Positions 52,552 through 61,920 are shown, numbered from the stretch's first letter. The stretch is DNA of 64,000 nucleotides from Salegentibacter tibetensis (GCF_020164485.1 NZ_JAIQZA010000002.1:1-64000); one strand, 5' to 3'. The notes: generated by a model not told the origin, from the letters alone. A program made the numbers and translations.

Positions 52552-53586
52552 ATGAAGAAAAGATTACGCAAACTTGCCGGTAGGTACAAATTTATAGAAC
52601 AGGTTCTTATTACGCCTTATCGAAGTTACGGTACTCACTCCCACCTTTATATACTTGGACGTGTGCTGGATAATGAACCACTAAAAATATCCAAAGGTGC
52701 CAATATTTTTAAAACCATAAAAACCACTTATAAGCAATTTGACACTTTTGAAATCCCGGAGGCGCAAATTGATCTAAGGCTTCCTGGAAAGGTACATGCA
52801 ACCACAGAAAGCGGTGCTGAAGGTTTCTTTTTGTTTGATGATATTATAGAGGGAAATTTGGCAGAACACGCCGATGAGGAAGGTTGGTTGGAATACGAAT
52901 TATACTACAAAGGACCACTGGGCAAAAAAACGGAATTGCTGGAAGACCCATTTAAAGGAGATTTTCTAATTCCTGATCCTACCGCGGAATATGGCGTAAT
53001 TAGCGATATAGACGACACTATTTTGCATACCGGCGTAACCTCCTTTTTAAAACTTCGATTGTTAAAAAACTCACTTCTTACGAATGCTTATAGTAGGATT
53101 CCGCTAAAAGGAGCAGCTGAATTCTACCAGAAACTCCATATAGGTAGGGACGGTACACCCAATAACCCTATCTTTTATTTAAGCAACAGTCCCTGGAATT
53201 TATATGAATACCTTAAACTATTTTTAGACCATAACGCATTTCCAAAAGGTCCTATTTTGCTACGTAAATTCAGGACGCCTTTTGATGGCAGTATAAAACC
53301 TGAAAAGCCGCATAAGCAAAAAGAGATCGCTAATATCTTGAAAACTTATCCTGATATGAATTTTATTCTTATTGGTGATAGCGGCGAGCACGATGCTTCT
53401 ATTTATACCGAAATCGCTGCCCAGTTTCCCGATAGGATCCTCGCAATTTATCTACGAAGTGTAAAGCATAAAAAGCAAATGAGCCGCGTACGAAGTATTA
53501 TAGATAATTTTGAAAGCACCCCGGTATTAATGGTGGAAACATCGCAAGAAGCTGTGGAACACGCCAAAGAACAAGGGTTTATTTAA
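52552..53586 (+). CDS. App1-like phosphatase domain protein (DUF2183)
   Basis: This 344-residue protein resembles the catalytic domain of the actin-patch protein App1, a HAD-like phosphatidate phosphatase. The nucleophile motif is DIDDTIL, with Asp152 and Asp154 in DxDxT arrangement. FYLSNSPWNLYEYL and FILIGDSGEHDASIYTEIA supply further HAD-type motifs. An N-terminal beta region (about 10-140) precedes it. There is no signal peptide. Bacterial substrates are unknown. It lies 63 bases behind ligD on the same strand, so may be co-expressed with the NHEJ genes. Confidence 0.88.
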   Translation: MKKRLRKLAGRYKFIEQVLITPYRSYGTHSHLYILGRVLDNEPLKISKGANIFKTIKTTYKQFDTFEIPEAQIDLRLPGKVHATTESGAEGFFLFDDIIEGNLAEHADEEGWLEYELYYKGPLGKKTELLEDPFKGDFLIPDPTAEYGVISDIDDTILHTGVTSFLKLRLLKNSLLTNAYSRIPLKGAAEFYQKLHIGRDGTPNNPIFYLSNSPWNLYEYLKLFLDHNAFPKGPILLRKFRTPFDGSIKPEKPHKQKEIANILKTYPDMNFILIGDSGEHDASIYTEIAAQFPDRILAIYLRSVKHKKQMSRVRSIIDNFESTPVLMVETSQEAVEHAKEQGFI

Positions 53587-53634
53587 GGTGTAAATACAAG
53601 TCACGGTAAAAGTTCCCAAAATGGTATTTTTGTT

Positions 53635-53642
53635 TATCTTTG
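53635..53642 (+). promoter_or_regulatory. -7 promoter element of the higBA operon
   Basis: TATCTTTG matches TAnnTTTG and TTC lies 19 bases upstream in place of TTG. A second exact match, TATTTTTG, lies at 53625-53632. The start codon follows after 15 bases, so the transcript would be nearly leaderless. Confidence 0.5.
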
Positions 53643-53657
53643 TATAAATGATTTAAT

Positions 53658-53951
53658 GTGAGAATTATTTCAAAACGAACTTTACGAGATTTTTGGATTA
53701 AACATGCCGATAGTGAACAGCAGTTAAAATCCTGGTACAGAGAAACGGATAGATCGGAATGGAGGAATATTAATAATTTAAAGAGAAATTATCCCAGTGC
53801 AAGTATTTTGCAGGATAACAGAATTGTGTTTAATATTAAAGGAAATAGATATCGGTTAATTGTAAAAATCAATTTTGAATATCAAATCTGCTGGATAAGG
53901 TTTGTTGGGACGCACGCTGAATATGATAAAATAGACGCAAATAACATTTAA
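53658..53951 (+). CDS. higB: HigB-type mRNA interferase toxin
   Basis: This is a 97-residue RelE/ParE-superfamily toxin of the HigB group, which cleaves mRNA on the ribosome. Diagnostic segments are FWIKHADSEQQLKSWY, the Lys/Arg-rich NRIVFNIKGNRYRLIVKI and the C-terminal IRFVGTHAEYDKI. It starts with GTG; the two overlapping ATG codons upstream run into stops. The antitoxin gene begins after one base, so they are translationally coupled in the toxin-first order typical of higBA. It has its own promoter. Confidence 0.93.
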   Translation: MRIISKRTLRDFWIKHADSEQQLKSWYRETDRSEWRNINNLKRNYPSASILQDNRIVFNIKGNRYRLIVKINFEYQICWIRFVGTHAEYDKIDANNI

Positions 53952-53952
53952 T

Positions 53953-54312
53953 ATGAAAATCAAGCCAATTAGAAACGAAGAAGATTATCAAAATGCTCTT
54001 GAAAGACTTGAGGTGATCTTTGATGCTGGAAAAGGAACTGAAGAAGGTGATGAACTTGAAATATTGGCCATTTTAATTGACAATTATGAAAATGATAATT
54101 TTCCAATAGGAATGCCGGACCCTATTGAAGCCATTAAATTTAGAATGGAGCAAATGGGGATGAAACAAAAAGATTTGGCGGAAGTTATTGGGTTTAAAAG
54201 CCGGGTAAGCGAAATTTTAAATAGAAAACGAAAATTAACTTTAGAAATGGTAAGAAAGTTAAATAAAAGCCTTCACATTCCTACAGAAGTTTTGATTCAG
54301 GAATATAAATAA
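53953..54312 (+). CDS. higA: HigA-type antitoxin, XRE family
   Basis: This 119-residue antitoxin neutralises HigB and represses the operon. The N-terminal half (NEEDYQNALERLEVIFDAG, EGDELEILAILIDNYE) is the toxin-binding region. The C-terminal half is a Cro/CI-type helix-turn-helix (MKQKDLAEVIGFKSRVSEIL, NRKRKLTLEMVRKL). This is the typical architecture of HigA partners of HigB in Bacteroidetes. It is the second gene of the pair and converges on the hydroxylase gene. Confidence 0.94.
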   Translation: MKIKPIRNEEDYQNALERLEVIFDAGKGTEEGDELEILAILIDNYENDNFPIGMPDPIEAIKFRMEQMGMKQKDLAEVIGFKSRVSEILNRKRKLTLEMVRKLNKSLHIPTEVLIQEYK

Positions 54313-54330
54313 ATACACGCTTAGTAGAAG

Positions 54331-54354
54331 TTATCCCGAATTGATTCAGGATAT
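54331..54354 (+). repeat. Partial palindromic repeat between convergent genes
   Basis: GTTATCCCGAATTGATTCAG followed by GATA resembles the TCCTGAA/TTCAGGA arm of the larger repeats near 48185. It lies between higA and the convergent hydroxylase gene. Confidence 0.45.
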
Positions 54355-54369
54355 AGGCTCAATTATTTA

Positions 54370-55035
54370 CTAATCATCAATACTCTGTCCTACAGCTGTT
54401 CTCTTGCTGACAGGAGCTTTTCTTGGCATTGTTCTAAAAATATGATCCCATAATGGAGACGAAACCCCAAAAGCCCTATCGGATTCCCGGTAGTGGTGAA
54501 TGCTATGATGGTGCCATAGCGTCTTCAGGAAATTATTGGGTACTTTAAAAGCGTGAACCGAATAATGAACCGCCAGGTAGGCGGCATATCCTATTAAAAA
54601 TCCGGCCAGGAATCCAAATACATAATCGCCTAAAACAGCCCGGTAAATTATAAAAAGCACAGTTGCGATTACTAAACTTAAAACCGGTGGCATTGCTAAA
54701 CGCGATTTATCTTTCGGATAGTCATGGTGTACACCATGCATGGTGTAAGAAATTTTCTTTTTACGCTCGCTGGTTGCCGGAATATGGTACAAATAGCGAT
54801 GCATAATATATTCCACAAAGGTGAAAAAGAAAAGTCCCGCCACAAATAGATAAACCATCATTGGGGCTTCAAAACCTTTTTCAATAATTCCGTAGTAAAC
54901 TAAAACCACTGCTATTAATCCGAAAATAATTAAGGGTAGGGAAATATGCGTACGCGTAAGCATTTCTAAAATTGGATTATCAAACAACTTTGGAGAACCC
55001 TTATGTTTTGGCCTTTTGAGTTTTGTTGATTCCAT
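54370..55035 (-). CDS. Fatty acid hydroxylase family membrane protein
   Basis: This 221-residue di-iron membrane hydroxylase resembles fatty acid 2-hydroxylase (Scs7/FA2H-like). Histidine motifs are EYIMHRYLYH, MHGVHHDYP, LAVHYSVHAF and WHHHSIHHY. All the iron ligands appear present. About four transmembrane helices are visible. In Bacteroidetes such enzymes could 2-hydroxylate the fatty acids of sphingolipids or sulfonolipids, which is inferred. It is co-directional with and 12 bases downstream of the deoxynucleoside kinase gene. Confidence 0.88.
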   Translation of the reverse strand: MESTKLKRPKHKGSPKLFDNPILEMLTRTHISLPLIIFGLIAVVLVYYGIIEKGFEAPMMVYLFVAGLFFFTFVEYIMHRYLYHIPATSERKKKISYTMHGVHHDYPKDKSRLAMPPVLSLVIATVLFIIYRAVLGDYVFGFLAGFLIGYAAYLAVHYSVHAFKVPNNFLKTLWHHHSIHHYRESDRAFGVSSPLWDHIFRTMPRKAPVSKRTAVGQSIDD

Positions 55036-55047
55036 CTTTAATAAATT

Positions 55048-55662
55048 TTAGAATAAACCGTGAATCTCAGCATCAATGCGATTTATAATATCTCCCAGAT
55101 CTTCGGGGTTATCTACAAAGTTAATATTATCTACATCTATTATTAACAAATTTCCTTTGTTATAATTGTGTACCCAGGCTTCATAGCGCTCATTTAACCG
55201 ACTTAAATAATCAATAGAAATTGAGTTTTCATAATCACGGCCTCGCTTATGTATTTGAGAAACCAGGTTTGGAATACTGCTTCTCAAATAAATAAGAAGG
55301 TCGGGGCCCTGCACCACGCTTTCCATAAGGTCAAAAAGTGAACTGTAATTTTTAAAATCACGATTGGTCATTAATCCCATTGCGTGAAGGTTCGGCGCAA
55401 AAATATGCGCATCTTCATAGATCGTTCTGTCCTGTATAATATTTTTTCCGCTTTCGCGAATTTGTAGAATCTGCCTAAAACGGCTGTTTAAAAAGTAAAT
55501 CTGGAGGTTAAAAGACCAACGCTCCATTTTATTATAAAAATCTTCGAGATAGGGGTTTTCCAGTACATCTTCATACTGTCCTTCCCAGTTGTAATGTTTT
55601 GCCAATAATTTAGTAAGCGTGGTTTTACCTGCTCCTATATTTCCTGCAATCGCTACGTGCAT
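55048..55662 (-). CDS. Deoxynucleoside kinase
   Basis: This 204-residue salvage kinase of the dNK/dGK/dAK family phosphorylates deoxynucleosides to monophosphates. The P-loop GNIGAGKTT starts at residue 7. The catalytic/DRS-like motif is QDRTIYED, and RSSIPNLVSQIHKRGRDYE includes the lid arginines. The length is normal. The exact base specificity is not readable by eye. It heads a two-gene unit with the fatty acid hydroxylase gene, a pairing without obvious metabolic logic. Confidence 0.92.
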   Translation of the reverse strand: MHVAIAGNIGAGKTTLTKLLAKHYNWEGQYEDVLENPYLEDFYNKMERWSFNLQIYFLNSRFRQILQIRESGKNIIQDRTIYEDAHIFAPNLHAMGLMTNRDFKNYSSLFDLMESVVQGPDLLIYLRSSIPNLVSQIHKRGRDYENSISIDYLSRLNERYEAWVHNYNKGNLLIIDVDNINFVDNPEDLGDIINRIDAEIHGLF

Positions 55663-55840
55663 AAATTCATTAAAATTAGATAGTTGTTAGGGCCGCTTAA
55701 AAAGCGAGGGTGTAAAGATACAAGAATTACATCACCCTGAATTTTACACCCTGTCAAATTAGTCATAAATCTTGAAAAGCTAAAGCTTTTGACTCTTTAT
55801 CTCCTTAGAATTGATTAACTTAAAGGTAGAATTCATAATT

Positions 55841-56734
55841 ATGAACACCCTGTTAAAATTTTATGTCTTTATTTTTTTCTGCGGAATTCTTAATGGTTTC
55901 GCACAGGAAAAGCAGAACGACCATCTTATGATAAGTGAAAGTCAATATAGTTTTGAAAATACTGTTTCAAGATTAGAATCGCTGCTGAAGCAGAATCAGG
56001 CTCTTTCTATTTTTACTAAAATTGAACATTCTGAAAATGCCAAAAAAACTAATTTAGAACTTGCTGAAACAAGCGTTTTAATATTTGGAAATCCTAAACA
56101 AGGCACCTTATTAATGCAGTGTGACCAGCTGGCTGGTATTGATCTTCCGCTTAAAATGCTGATTTTTAATGAAGACGGCCAGAATATAATAGCTTACAAC
56201 AGTATAAATTATCTTAAAAAAAGATATGAACTAAAAGAAGCGAAAAATCTTTCTCAAATAAATAAAGGCCTTCAAAATATAGCTTCCAAAGCATCAGGGA
56301 GTAAAGTAAAAAAGTCAGGAAAATTTAAACTCAATAAACACCAGGGGATTATTTCAGAAATTAGCGAATTCGATTTTAAAACCACCTATGATCGATTAGT
56401 AACTGCAATTGAGGAAAATCCAAACCTAAATATTTTCGCGGAGATAGATCATTTTGAAAATGCTGAAAAGGCAGGTATGGGGTTACGCCCCACGCGGCTT
56501 ATCATCTTCGGAAATCCAAAAATAGGTACTCCAGTTATGCAGGAAAATGCAAAGATAGCTTTAGAGTTTCCGGTTAAATTTTTGGTTTGGCGGGACGAGG
56601 CCGGTATAGTGAAGATTTCCTATAATGATCCGGCATTTTTAGCTGAAAGGTTCAATCTCAATAAGAATATTCCGCAGCTGGAAACTATGAAAGATGTGCT
56701 AGAAAATTTAAGTAAAAATGCATCAAAAAATTAA
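55841..56734 (+). CDS. Exported protein with two DUF302 domains
   Basis: This 297-residue protein has a signal peptide (MNTLLKFYVFIFFCG, cut near GFAQ). Two homologous DUF302 domains follow: the first about residues 28-145 (FTKIEHSENAKKTNLEL, LIFGNPKQGTLLMQ), the second about 170-290 (FAEIDHFENAEKAGMGLRP, IIFGNPKIGTPVMQ). DUF302 is an alpha/beta domain of unknown function. Both copies keep the FGNP-GT motif, with the second closer to consensus. The ATG is chosen over an in-frame TTG 30 bases upstream because it begins the signal peptide. Confidence 0.88.
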   Translation: MNTLLKFYVFIFFCGILNGFAQEKQNDHLMISESQYSFENTVSRLESLLKQNQALSIFTKIEHSENAKKTNLELAETSVLIFGNPKQGTLLMQCDQLAGIDLPLKMLIFNEDGQNIIAYNSINYLKKRYELKEAKNLSQINKGLQNIASKASGSKVKKSGKFKLNKHQGIISEISEFDFKTTYDRLVTAIEENPNLNIFAEIDHFENAEKAGMGLRPTRLIIFGNPKIGTPVMQENAKIALEFPVKFLVWRDEAGIVKISYNDPAFLAERFNLNKNIPQLETMKDVLENLSKNASKN

Positions 56735-56824
56735 GTAAGATTACCTTTTACCAGTTTTCTACATGATTAGATCCTGATTTATGTGTAAATCTTGTAGATG
56801 GTTACAATTTCATAGCAGAAAACT

Positions 56825-57193
56825 TCAATTAAACCATTTATAAATTTCAGAAGAAGTATAACATTCTTCGCATTTAGAAAACATCCAGAGACAATCTATA
56901 AAATCGGTAAGCATATGAAATAGTAAACCGATAAAAATCAGCCGCAGGATTTTGTTTTTAGTAAAAATCAATCCTAAAAAATAGGCGAGAATAGCTAATG
57001 GAGAGTGTAAAGGATGATACCCGATTCCGCAGCGCATTGGGTCAAATAATGGCTCGGCAAAGACGTGGTCAAGATCTACTGCCATGGTGGCAAGTAAAAT
57101 GAGCCAGTTCTTTTTCCAGTTCTTTTTGTCGTAAAACCAGGCGATAGCGCCAATAGCTATAAAATGAAGAAAATAATGGGTGAAAGTTTGCAA
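56825..57193 (-). CDS. DUF6122 family membrane protein
   Basis: This 122-residue inner-membrane protein has about three helices. It contains conserved acidic and histidine residues in membrane-embedded motifs (HYFLHFIAIGAIAW, TMAVDLDHVFAEP, YHPLHSP, FHMLTDFIDCLWM), the pattern of the DUF6122 family and reminiscent of YdjM/DUF457-type putative membrane metal-dependent hydrolases. Activity has not been shown for such proteins to my knowledge. It is monocistronic. Confidence 0.82.
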   Translation of the reverse strand: MQTFTHYFLHFIAIGAIAWFYDKKNWKKNWLILLATMAVDLDHVFAEPLFDPMRCGIGYHPLHSPLAILAYFLGLIFTKNKILRLIFIGLLFHMLTDFIDCLWMFSKCEECYTSSEIYKWFN

Positions 57194-57339
57194 TTGGAGT
57201 TGTTATATTTTGAAGTTGTAGAGATCTTTTTCTGTTATGGACTCCAGGACTGTGACTTAAAACTAATTAATAAAAAACATTGGATCCATTAAAATTTAGA
57301 TTAGGAGTAATGTTTGTTTTTCTGATTATCTCAAAAATT

Positions 57340-57678
57340 CTAGGGATCCTCCTGTTCCTCCTCCCCGGCAGAAGATTCCACCTTTCCCTTCAGCAAATCC
57401 TTCATTTTATTCTTCAAAACTATAAACCGCCAGATGCCCACGGTAACAAAAAGCACGGAGAATACCAATGCGAGGTAGCCAATGTAATGCATCTCCTCAT
57501 ATTCCTTTAATTGAATTAAGGCAAGACCACCCAGCAGAAAATAAAGTGCCGCCTGGGTGTATGAGAGTAGCGTGCGTTCATTTGCAAGCTTTGTCCGCTC
57601 CAGCGCAAGGTGTTCACGGATGATACTCTCATCTATCTTTCTGCCGGTAAAAAGCTTTCCGAATTTAACTCTCCTCAT
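57340..57678 (-). CDS. DUF202 domain membrane protein
   Basis: This 112-residue protein has a DUF202 domain: the N-terminal amphipathic LALERTKLANERTLLSYTQ is the family hallmark, followed by two membrane helices (about 43-60 and 67-88) and a charged tail (SSAGEEEQEDP). DUF202 occurs in short YidH-like membrane proteins and in the C-terminus of yeast VTC polyphosphate proteins. Its function in bacteria is unknown. The 214-base region upstream of the gene shows no further gene. Confidence 0.85.
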   Translation of the reverse strand: MRRVKFGKLFTGRKIDESIIREHLALERTKLANERTLLSYTQAALYFLLGGLALIQLKEYEEMHYIGYLALVFSVLFVTVGIWRFIVLKNKMKDLLKGKVESSAGEEEQEDP

Positions 57679-57892
57679 AAATATTTTATTTCCTTAACAG
57701 GTTTAAATATAGCATTTTAGTAGCCAAAAACTAAAAGTTTAGAACCAGGGCTCTTAATACTTTGTCAAAGCCCTCTTAATCCACCTTGAGCACTAAGCGC
57801 CAAATCCCAATATTCAAACGCAAGTACTATCCTCCCTTACTCAATACCACCAAATTATAGCATCGAGATCCATACCCACGACTATCCACTAA

Positions 57893-60800
57893 TTACTGGC
57901 AGGTGCATCCGGGAGCGGTAAAACTCTGGGTGCTTTCATGCCATGGGAAAGCCACGTTGTATTTATTGTCTTCCCAATAGAATTCACTTCTTTCTTCTGG
58001 ATTATTTCCAATTTCGTTCATCGTTTCAGCATCATATAATCTACCGTTTACCATAGTGTAAATTACCGATTCTGAATTTCGAATATCTTCCAGCGGATTT
58101 TCCTCCAAAACAATCAAATCGGCTAATTTTCCTTCTTCCAGCGAACCAATTTCGCTACCCATGCCTATATATTCAGCTCCGTTTATTGTTGCTGCCTTTA
58201 AAGCTTCCATTTTGGTCATTCCACCCATTTGCAGTAACCAAAGTTCCCAGTGTGCACCAAGCCCTTGTAACTGTCCGTGAGCGCCAAGGTTAACTTTAAC
58301 TCCAAGATCCGAAAGTTCTTTAGCGGTTTCTGAAACTAAAATAGGTCCGTTTTTATATTCTTCCTCAGGCAGGGTTTCCCTTCTGCGCGAACGGGAATCT
58401 ATGATTTGTCGCGGTGTGAAATTCAGTAAACGCTCATTTTCCCACACCTTGTCTTTGTCATAGAAATAATATTCCCCGTTAATTCCGCCATAATTTACAA
58501 TAAGAGTGGGGGTATAACCGGTGTTGCTGTTTCCCCAAAGTGTTTTTACATCCTTATAAACCGGTGCAATTGGGATGTTGTGTTCTATCCCGGTGTGCCC
58601 GTCTACAATCATATTCATATTGTGTAAAAAGGTACTGCCACCTTCGGGAACAACATTCATTTCCAGTTCCTTTGCTGCCTGCATAATTTGCTGGCGTTGC
58701 TCACGACGTGGCTGGTTGTAACTTTTTACCGAGGTTGCTCCAAAAGCTTTAGTTCTTCTTAATGCCGATCTTGCGTCGTCCAGGTTATTGATTACCGCTT
58801 TAAAATCGCCTTCTGCGCCGTAAAGAATAATTCCGGTAGAATAAATTCTTGGCCCAACCATTTCACCGGCTTTTACCATTTCGGCCATACTAAAAATGCT
58901 TTCACTTAATGCCGAAGGGTCGTGTACCGTTGTTACCCCGAAAGCCATATTTGCGTATAGCGGCCAGTGTTTTTCCGGCGTTAAGCCATATCTAAAAGCC
59001 CCAATATGAGCGTGGGCATCTACGATTCCAGGCATTATTGTTTTGCCTTCTACATCGTAAACTTTCGCATTGTTCGGAAGTTTTACTTCGGAAGCTTCGC
59101 CTATAGAAACAATTTTGTTTTCTTCAATTACAATACTTCCGTTTTCAATTACTTTATCGCCATTCATCGTAATAATTCTGGCGTTGGTAAAAGCGATTTT
59201 TCCTTCCGGAACATCGGTTTTTAGCTGAAGCCCTATTTTTGTGCCCTCTTCAGTAATATCAGGGATAGAGTCTGGTGAATTTTGCAGAAAAGTAAAACGC
59301 TCTGAAACTTTATTGGTGAAATACTCGTCCCCTAAAGTCCAGTGTACATTTTTACTATTGTTGGACCAGTGAAGGTTCATTCCCGCGTCCTTTGTGATTT
59401 GCGTTACAGGAATAGTTTTAGTTTCGTTATCCAAATCCAAAGGTCGCCCTGTTAGCGTAAGTGGCGCCAAATATGCCTGGTGCAAATGGCTAAAAACTAC
59501 CCATTTGTTGTCGGGGCTCGGTACCAAACGGTTGGCGTGTTTGGAGTTGATATGTGTACGCTCGTCGTTTCCGGTTAGATCGATACTTTTTAAGCTTTTT
59601 TCCAGGCTGCCCATAAGCGCACCGCCGGTTTGAAAGAAGATTCTTGAATCGTCTTTGCTATACATTGGGAAATCTCCCGAATCGTGGATTTTCTTTTTAT
59701 TTTCCCCGGAAGCGCTTATCGTATAAATTCCCGGTTCTTTACTAAAAGTTTGGCCCTGGTCGCTATTTCCTTTTTCTTTTACAAAAACAATTTGTTCGCT
59801 ATCATTTGAGAAAGCAGGGTTTCTGTAAATTCCTTTTTCTGAAGTTAGTTTTTGTGGATTTCTGCCATTCAATCCAACTTTCATTAAAGCGCCCATTTCA
59901 GTATCATTCCAGGTCACATAAACAATCTCTTTTCCGTCAGGGGAAAAAGCGGGTTCAAATTCAAAATCTTTACCGTTTGTAATTCGCTGAGGTTTTCCAT
60001 TCGGTAAAGATTTTTTCCATAAATAACCAACCGCATTAAATACAAGGGTTTTACCGTTAGGCGAAGTCACCGCATGGCGAATCACTTTCGGATTAAATTC
60101 TTCGGAAAATACCTGGTGTTCACTGTGGTGGGTTTCCGCGATTTCTATGGTGTTTTCAACCTCAAACGGAATTACTTCGGAATCATAATTTTCAATATTC
60201 ACCTTATTGATCTTTCCTTCGCTCCAGAATACGATTTCTTCTCCTGAAGGCATCCAGCTAAAGCCGGGATAAACTCCAAAAATTGCCCAGGCTTCCTGCT
60301 GGTCTTTGCTCAATTTATCATAAACCGGCCATTCTTCCCCGGTTTCCAGGTCGTGAATGTATAAAACCGATTTTGTCCTTACCCTTTTTATAAAAGCGAG
60401 TCTTTTCCCATCAGGGGAAACCTGTGGCCTGGCAGCGCCGCCGGGACCGCCGGTTATTGTAGTGTTTTCACCGGTTTCAAAATCGTATCTTTTTATTACG
60501 TAAATCTGTTTATTAGGATCTTTATTGTACTGGAACATCCCGCCGGGGTACATATCTTCGCTGTAATAAAGGTAGCGCCCATCCGGAGAAATGCTGGGTT
60601 CATTTACATCCTGCTGATCGTTTTTACGTTCAGTAAGTTGTAAGCCGCCTTCGCCGCCAATATGGTACAACCACATCTCGCCGGCACCCAAAGAACGTCC
60701 GGAAGTGAAGTGCTTTCTCGCTACAATAGCATTTCCATCTGGCGTCCAAACTGCGTTGTTCAATAACCTAAAATCTTCTTTGGTAAGTTGCTTTGCATTT

Positions 60801-61174
60801 TCACCATCGGCATCCATAACCCAGATGTTGTCCCCGCCACCGGCATCGCTGGTGAAAGATATTTTGGTGCCATCAGGGCTAAAACGCGGCTGCACCTCGT
60901 AGGCCATTCCGGTTCTAAGAATTTCAGCTTTCCCACCGCTTATTGGCATTTTGTAAATATCGCCCAAAAGGTCAAAAACGATGGTTTTTCCATCTGGGGA
61001 AACATCAAGGTTTATCCAGGTACCTTCATCGGTTTGCAATGATACTTCTTTGATATTCCAGTCGTCTGAATATGGATCACTTACATCCCATTTCTTTTCT
61101 TCTTCTTTTTCTTGTGAAAACAGGTTTGGAGCGGCCAATATTAAAAAGATGGCCGGGAGTATTTTTTTAAACAT
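57893..61174 (-). CDS. Amidohydrolase with N-terminal TolB-like beta-propeller
   Basis: This 1093-residue exported protein starts with a signal peptide (to about residue 20, LFSQ). Residues 30-640 hold many WD40-like PD40 repeats (FSPDGTKISFTSD, ISPDGRYLYYSED, FSPDGKEIVYVTW), forming one or two propellers as in TolB and prolyl oligopeptidases. Residues 660-1070 are an amidohydrolase with the metal motif MPGIVDAHAHIG and the late GSLEEGKLADLIVLEENPLE. It ends APGCTCQ with two Cys. The family may hydrolyse peptides or cyclic amides in the periplasm; the substrate is unknown. Confidence 0.92.
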   Translation of the reverse strand: MFKKILPAIFLILAAPNLFSQEKEEEKKWDVSDPYSDDWNIKEVSLQTDEGTWINLDVSPDGKTIVFDLLGDIYKMPISGGKAEILRTGMAYEVQPRFSPDGTKISFTSDAGGGDNIWVMDADGENAKQLTKEDFRLLNNAVWTPDGNAIVARKHFTSGRSLGAGEMWLYHIGGEGGLQLTERKNDQQDVNEPSISPDGRYLYYSEDMYPGGMFQYNKDPNKQIYVIKRYDFETGENTTITGGPGGAARPQVSPDGKRLAFIKRVRTKSVLYIHDLETGEEWPVYDKLSKDQQEAWAIFGVYPGFSWMPSGEEIVFWSEGKINKVNIENYDSEVIPFEVENTIEIAETHHSEHQVFSEEFNPKVIRHAVTSPNGKTLVFNAVGYLWKKSLPNGKPQRITNGKDFEFEPAFSPDGKEIVYVTWNDTEMGALMKVGLNGRNPQKLTSEKGIYRNPAFSNDSEQIVFVKEKGNSDQGQTFSKEPGIYTISASGENKKKIHDSGDFPMYSKDDSRIFFQTGGALMGSLEKSLKSIDLTGNDERTHINSKHANRLVPSPDNKWVVFSHLHQAYLAPLTLTGRPLDLDNETKTIPVTQITKDAGMNLHWSNNSKNVHWTLGDEYFTNKVSERFTFLQNSPDSIPDITEEGTKIGLQLKTDVPEGKIAFTNARIITMNGDKVIENGSIVIEENKIVSIGEASEVKLPNNAKVYDVEGKTIMPGIVDAHAHIGAFRYGLTPEKHWPLYANMAFGVTTVHDPSALSESIFSMAEMVKAGEMVGPRIYSTGIILYGAEGDFKAVINNLDDARSALRRTKAFGATSVKSYNQPRREQRQQIMQAAKELEMNVVPEGGSTFLHNMNMIVDGHTGIEHNIPIAPVYKDVKTLWGNSNTGYTPTLIVNYGGINGEYYFYDKDKVWENERLLNFTPRQIIDSRSRRRETLPEEEYKNGPILVSETAKELSDLGVKVNLGAHGQLQGLGAHWELWLLQMGGMTKMEALKAATINGAEYIGMGSEIGSLEEGKLADLIVLEENPLEDIRNSESVIYTMVNGRLYDAETMNEIGNNPEERSEFYWEDNKYNVAFPWHESTQSFTAPGCTCQ

Positions 61175-61325
61175 AGTGTGGTTTTTTATCGAGGCTAAAT
61201 ATACTATGAAAAGCTTAAAAGCTCTAATTGGATTAGCTGATTTAAAATTTGGTCATTATTTTATCTAATTGGCGACTTTTAAAGTAAGTTTGGTTTAAGA
61301 TTTTCTGAAATTTAATTTTTTAAAA

Positions 61326-61844
61326 ATGAATAAAAATAAGCCTGAAGTGTGGTTAAGGGGAAAAGTTCCTGAAGTTCCCGACTTGCTGCAACCCGCTGCA
61401 CACGCTTTGTTGCAATCACGAGAAGAGGTGGAAAAATATATGCAGGATTTTCCTGAAGAATTATTATGGAAAATACCAGCAGGAAGAGCTTCAGTCGGAT
61501 TTCATTTACAACATTTAACCGGCGTGATAGATAGAATGCTGACTTACGCCAAAGCCGAAAAATTATCGGAAACTCAGTTTCAATATTTAAAAAATGAGGG
61601 GAAGCCGAATGATGGAATTTCAGCAGAATTCCTTGTTCAGAATTTTCAGGAAAAAGTAGACGAGGCAATCTATTTTCTTAAAAATACCCCTGAAAATATC
61701 CTGACGGAATTTAGGCCGGTGGGAAGAAAGGAATTGCCTTCAACCGTAATTGGTTTGCTTTTTCACACCGCGGAACATAGTCAGCGACACGTGGGACAGC
61801 TTTTGGTGACGGTGAGTGTTTTACAGGACTTAGATCCCCGATAA
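61326..61844 (+). CDS. DinB family protein
   Basis: This 172-residue four-helix bundle is of the DinB/YfiT type, a fold that binds a metal through three histidines. Candidates are in VGFHLQHLTGVIDR and LFHTAEHSQRHVGQL. Many members are thiol transferases using bacillithiol or similar; the activity here is unknown. A TAAGTTTG element at 61285 could be the -7 box. The final codons (DLDPR and the stop) lie inside a dispersed palindromic repeat, so the C-terminus may have been altered by repeat insertion. Confidence 0.88.
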   Translation: MNKNKPEVWLRGKVPEVPDLLQPAAHALLQSREEVEKYMQDFPEELLWKIPAGRASVGFHLQHLTGVIDRMLTYAKAEKLSETQFQYLKNEGKPNDGISAEFLVQNFQEKVDEAIYFLKNTPENILTEFRPVGRKELPSTVIGLLFHTAEHSQRHVGQLLVTVSVLQDLDPR

Positions 61845-61860
61845 AAATCGGGACAGGCTC
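61830..61860 (-). repeat. Palindromic dispersed repeat, copy B
   Basis: The reverse complement differs at one base from the 31-base copy at 28161. It overlaps the last five codons and the stop of the DinB gene. Confidence 0.8.
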
Positions 61861-61920
61861 AGAAAATATCCAGAAGCTTCGGGACAGGATGACGATTAAT
61901 TTTTAAAATAGTTTCAATTT

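Noticed and set aside
61312-61668. 118-codon minus-strand frame over the DinB gene
   Set aside because: It is antisense to a recognisable DinB protein and has no family features.
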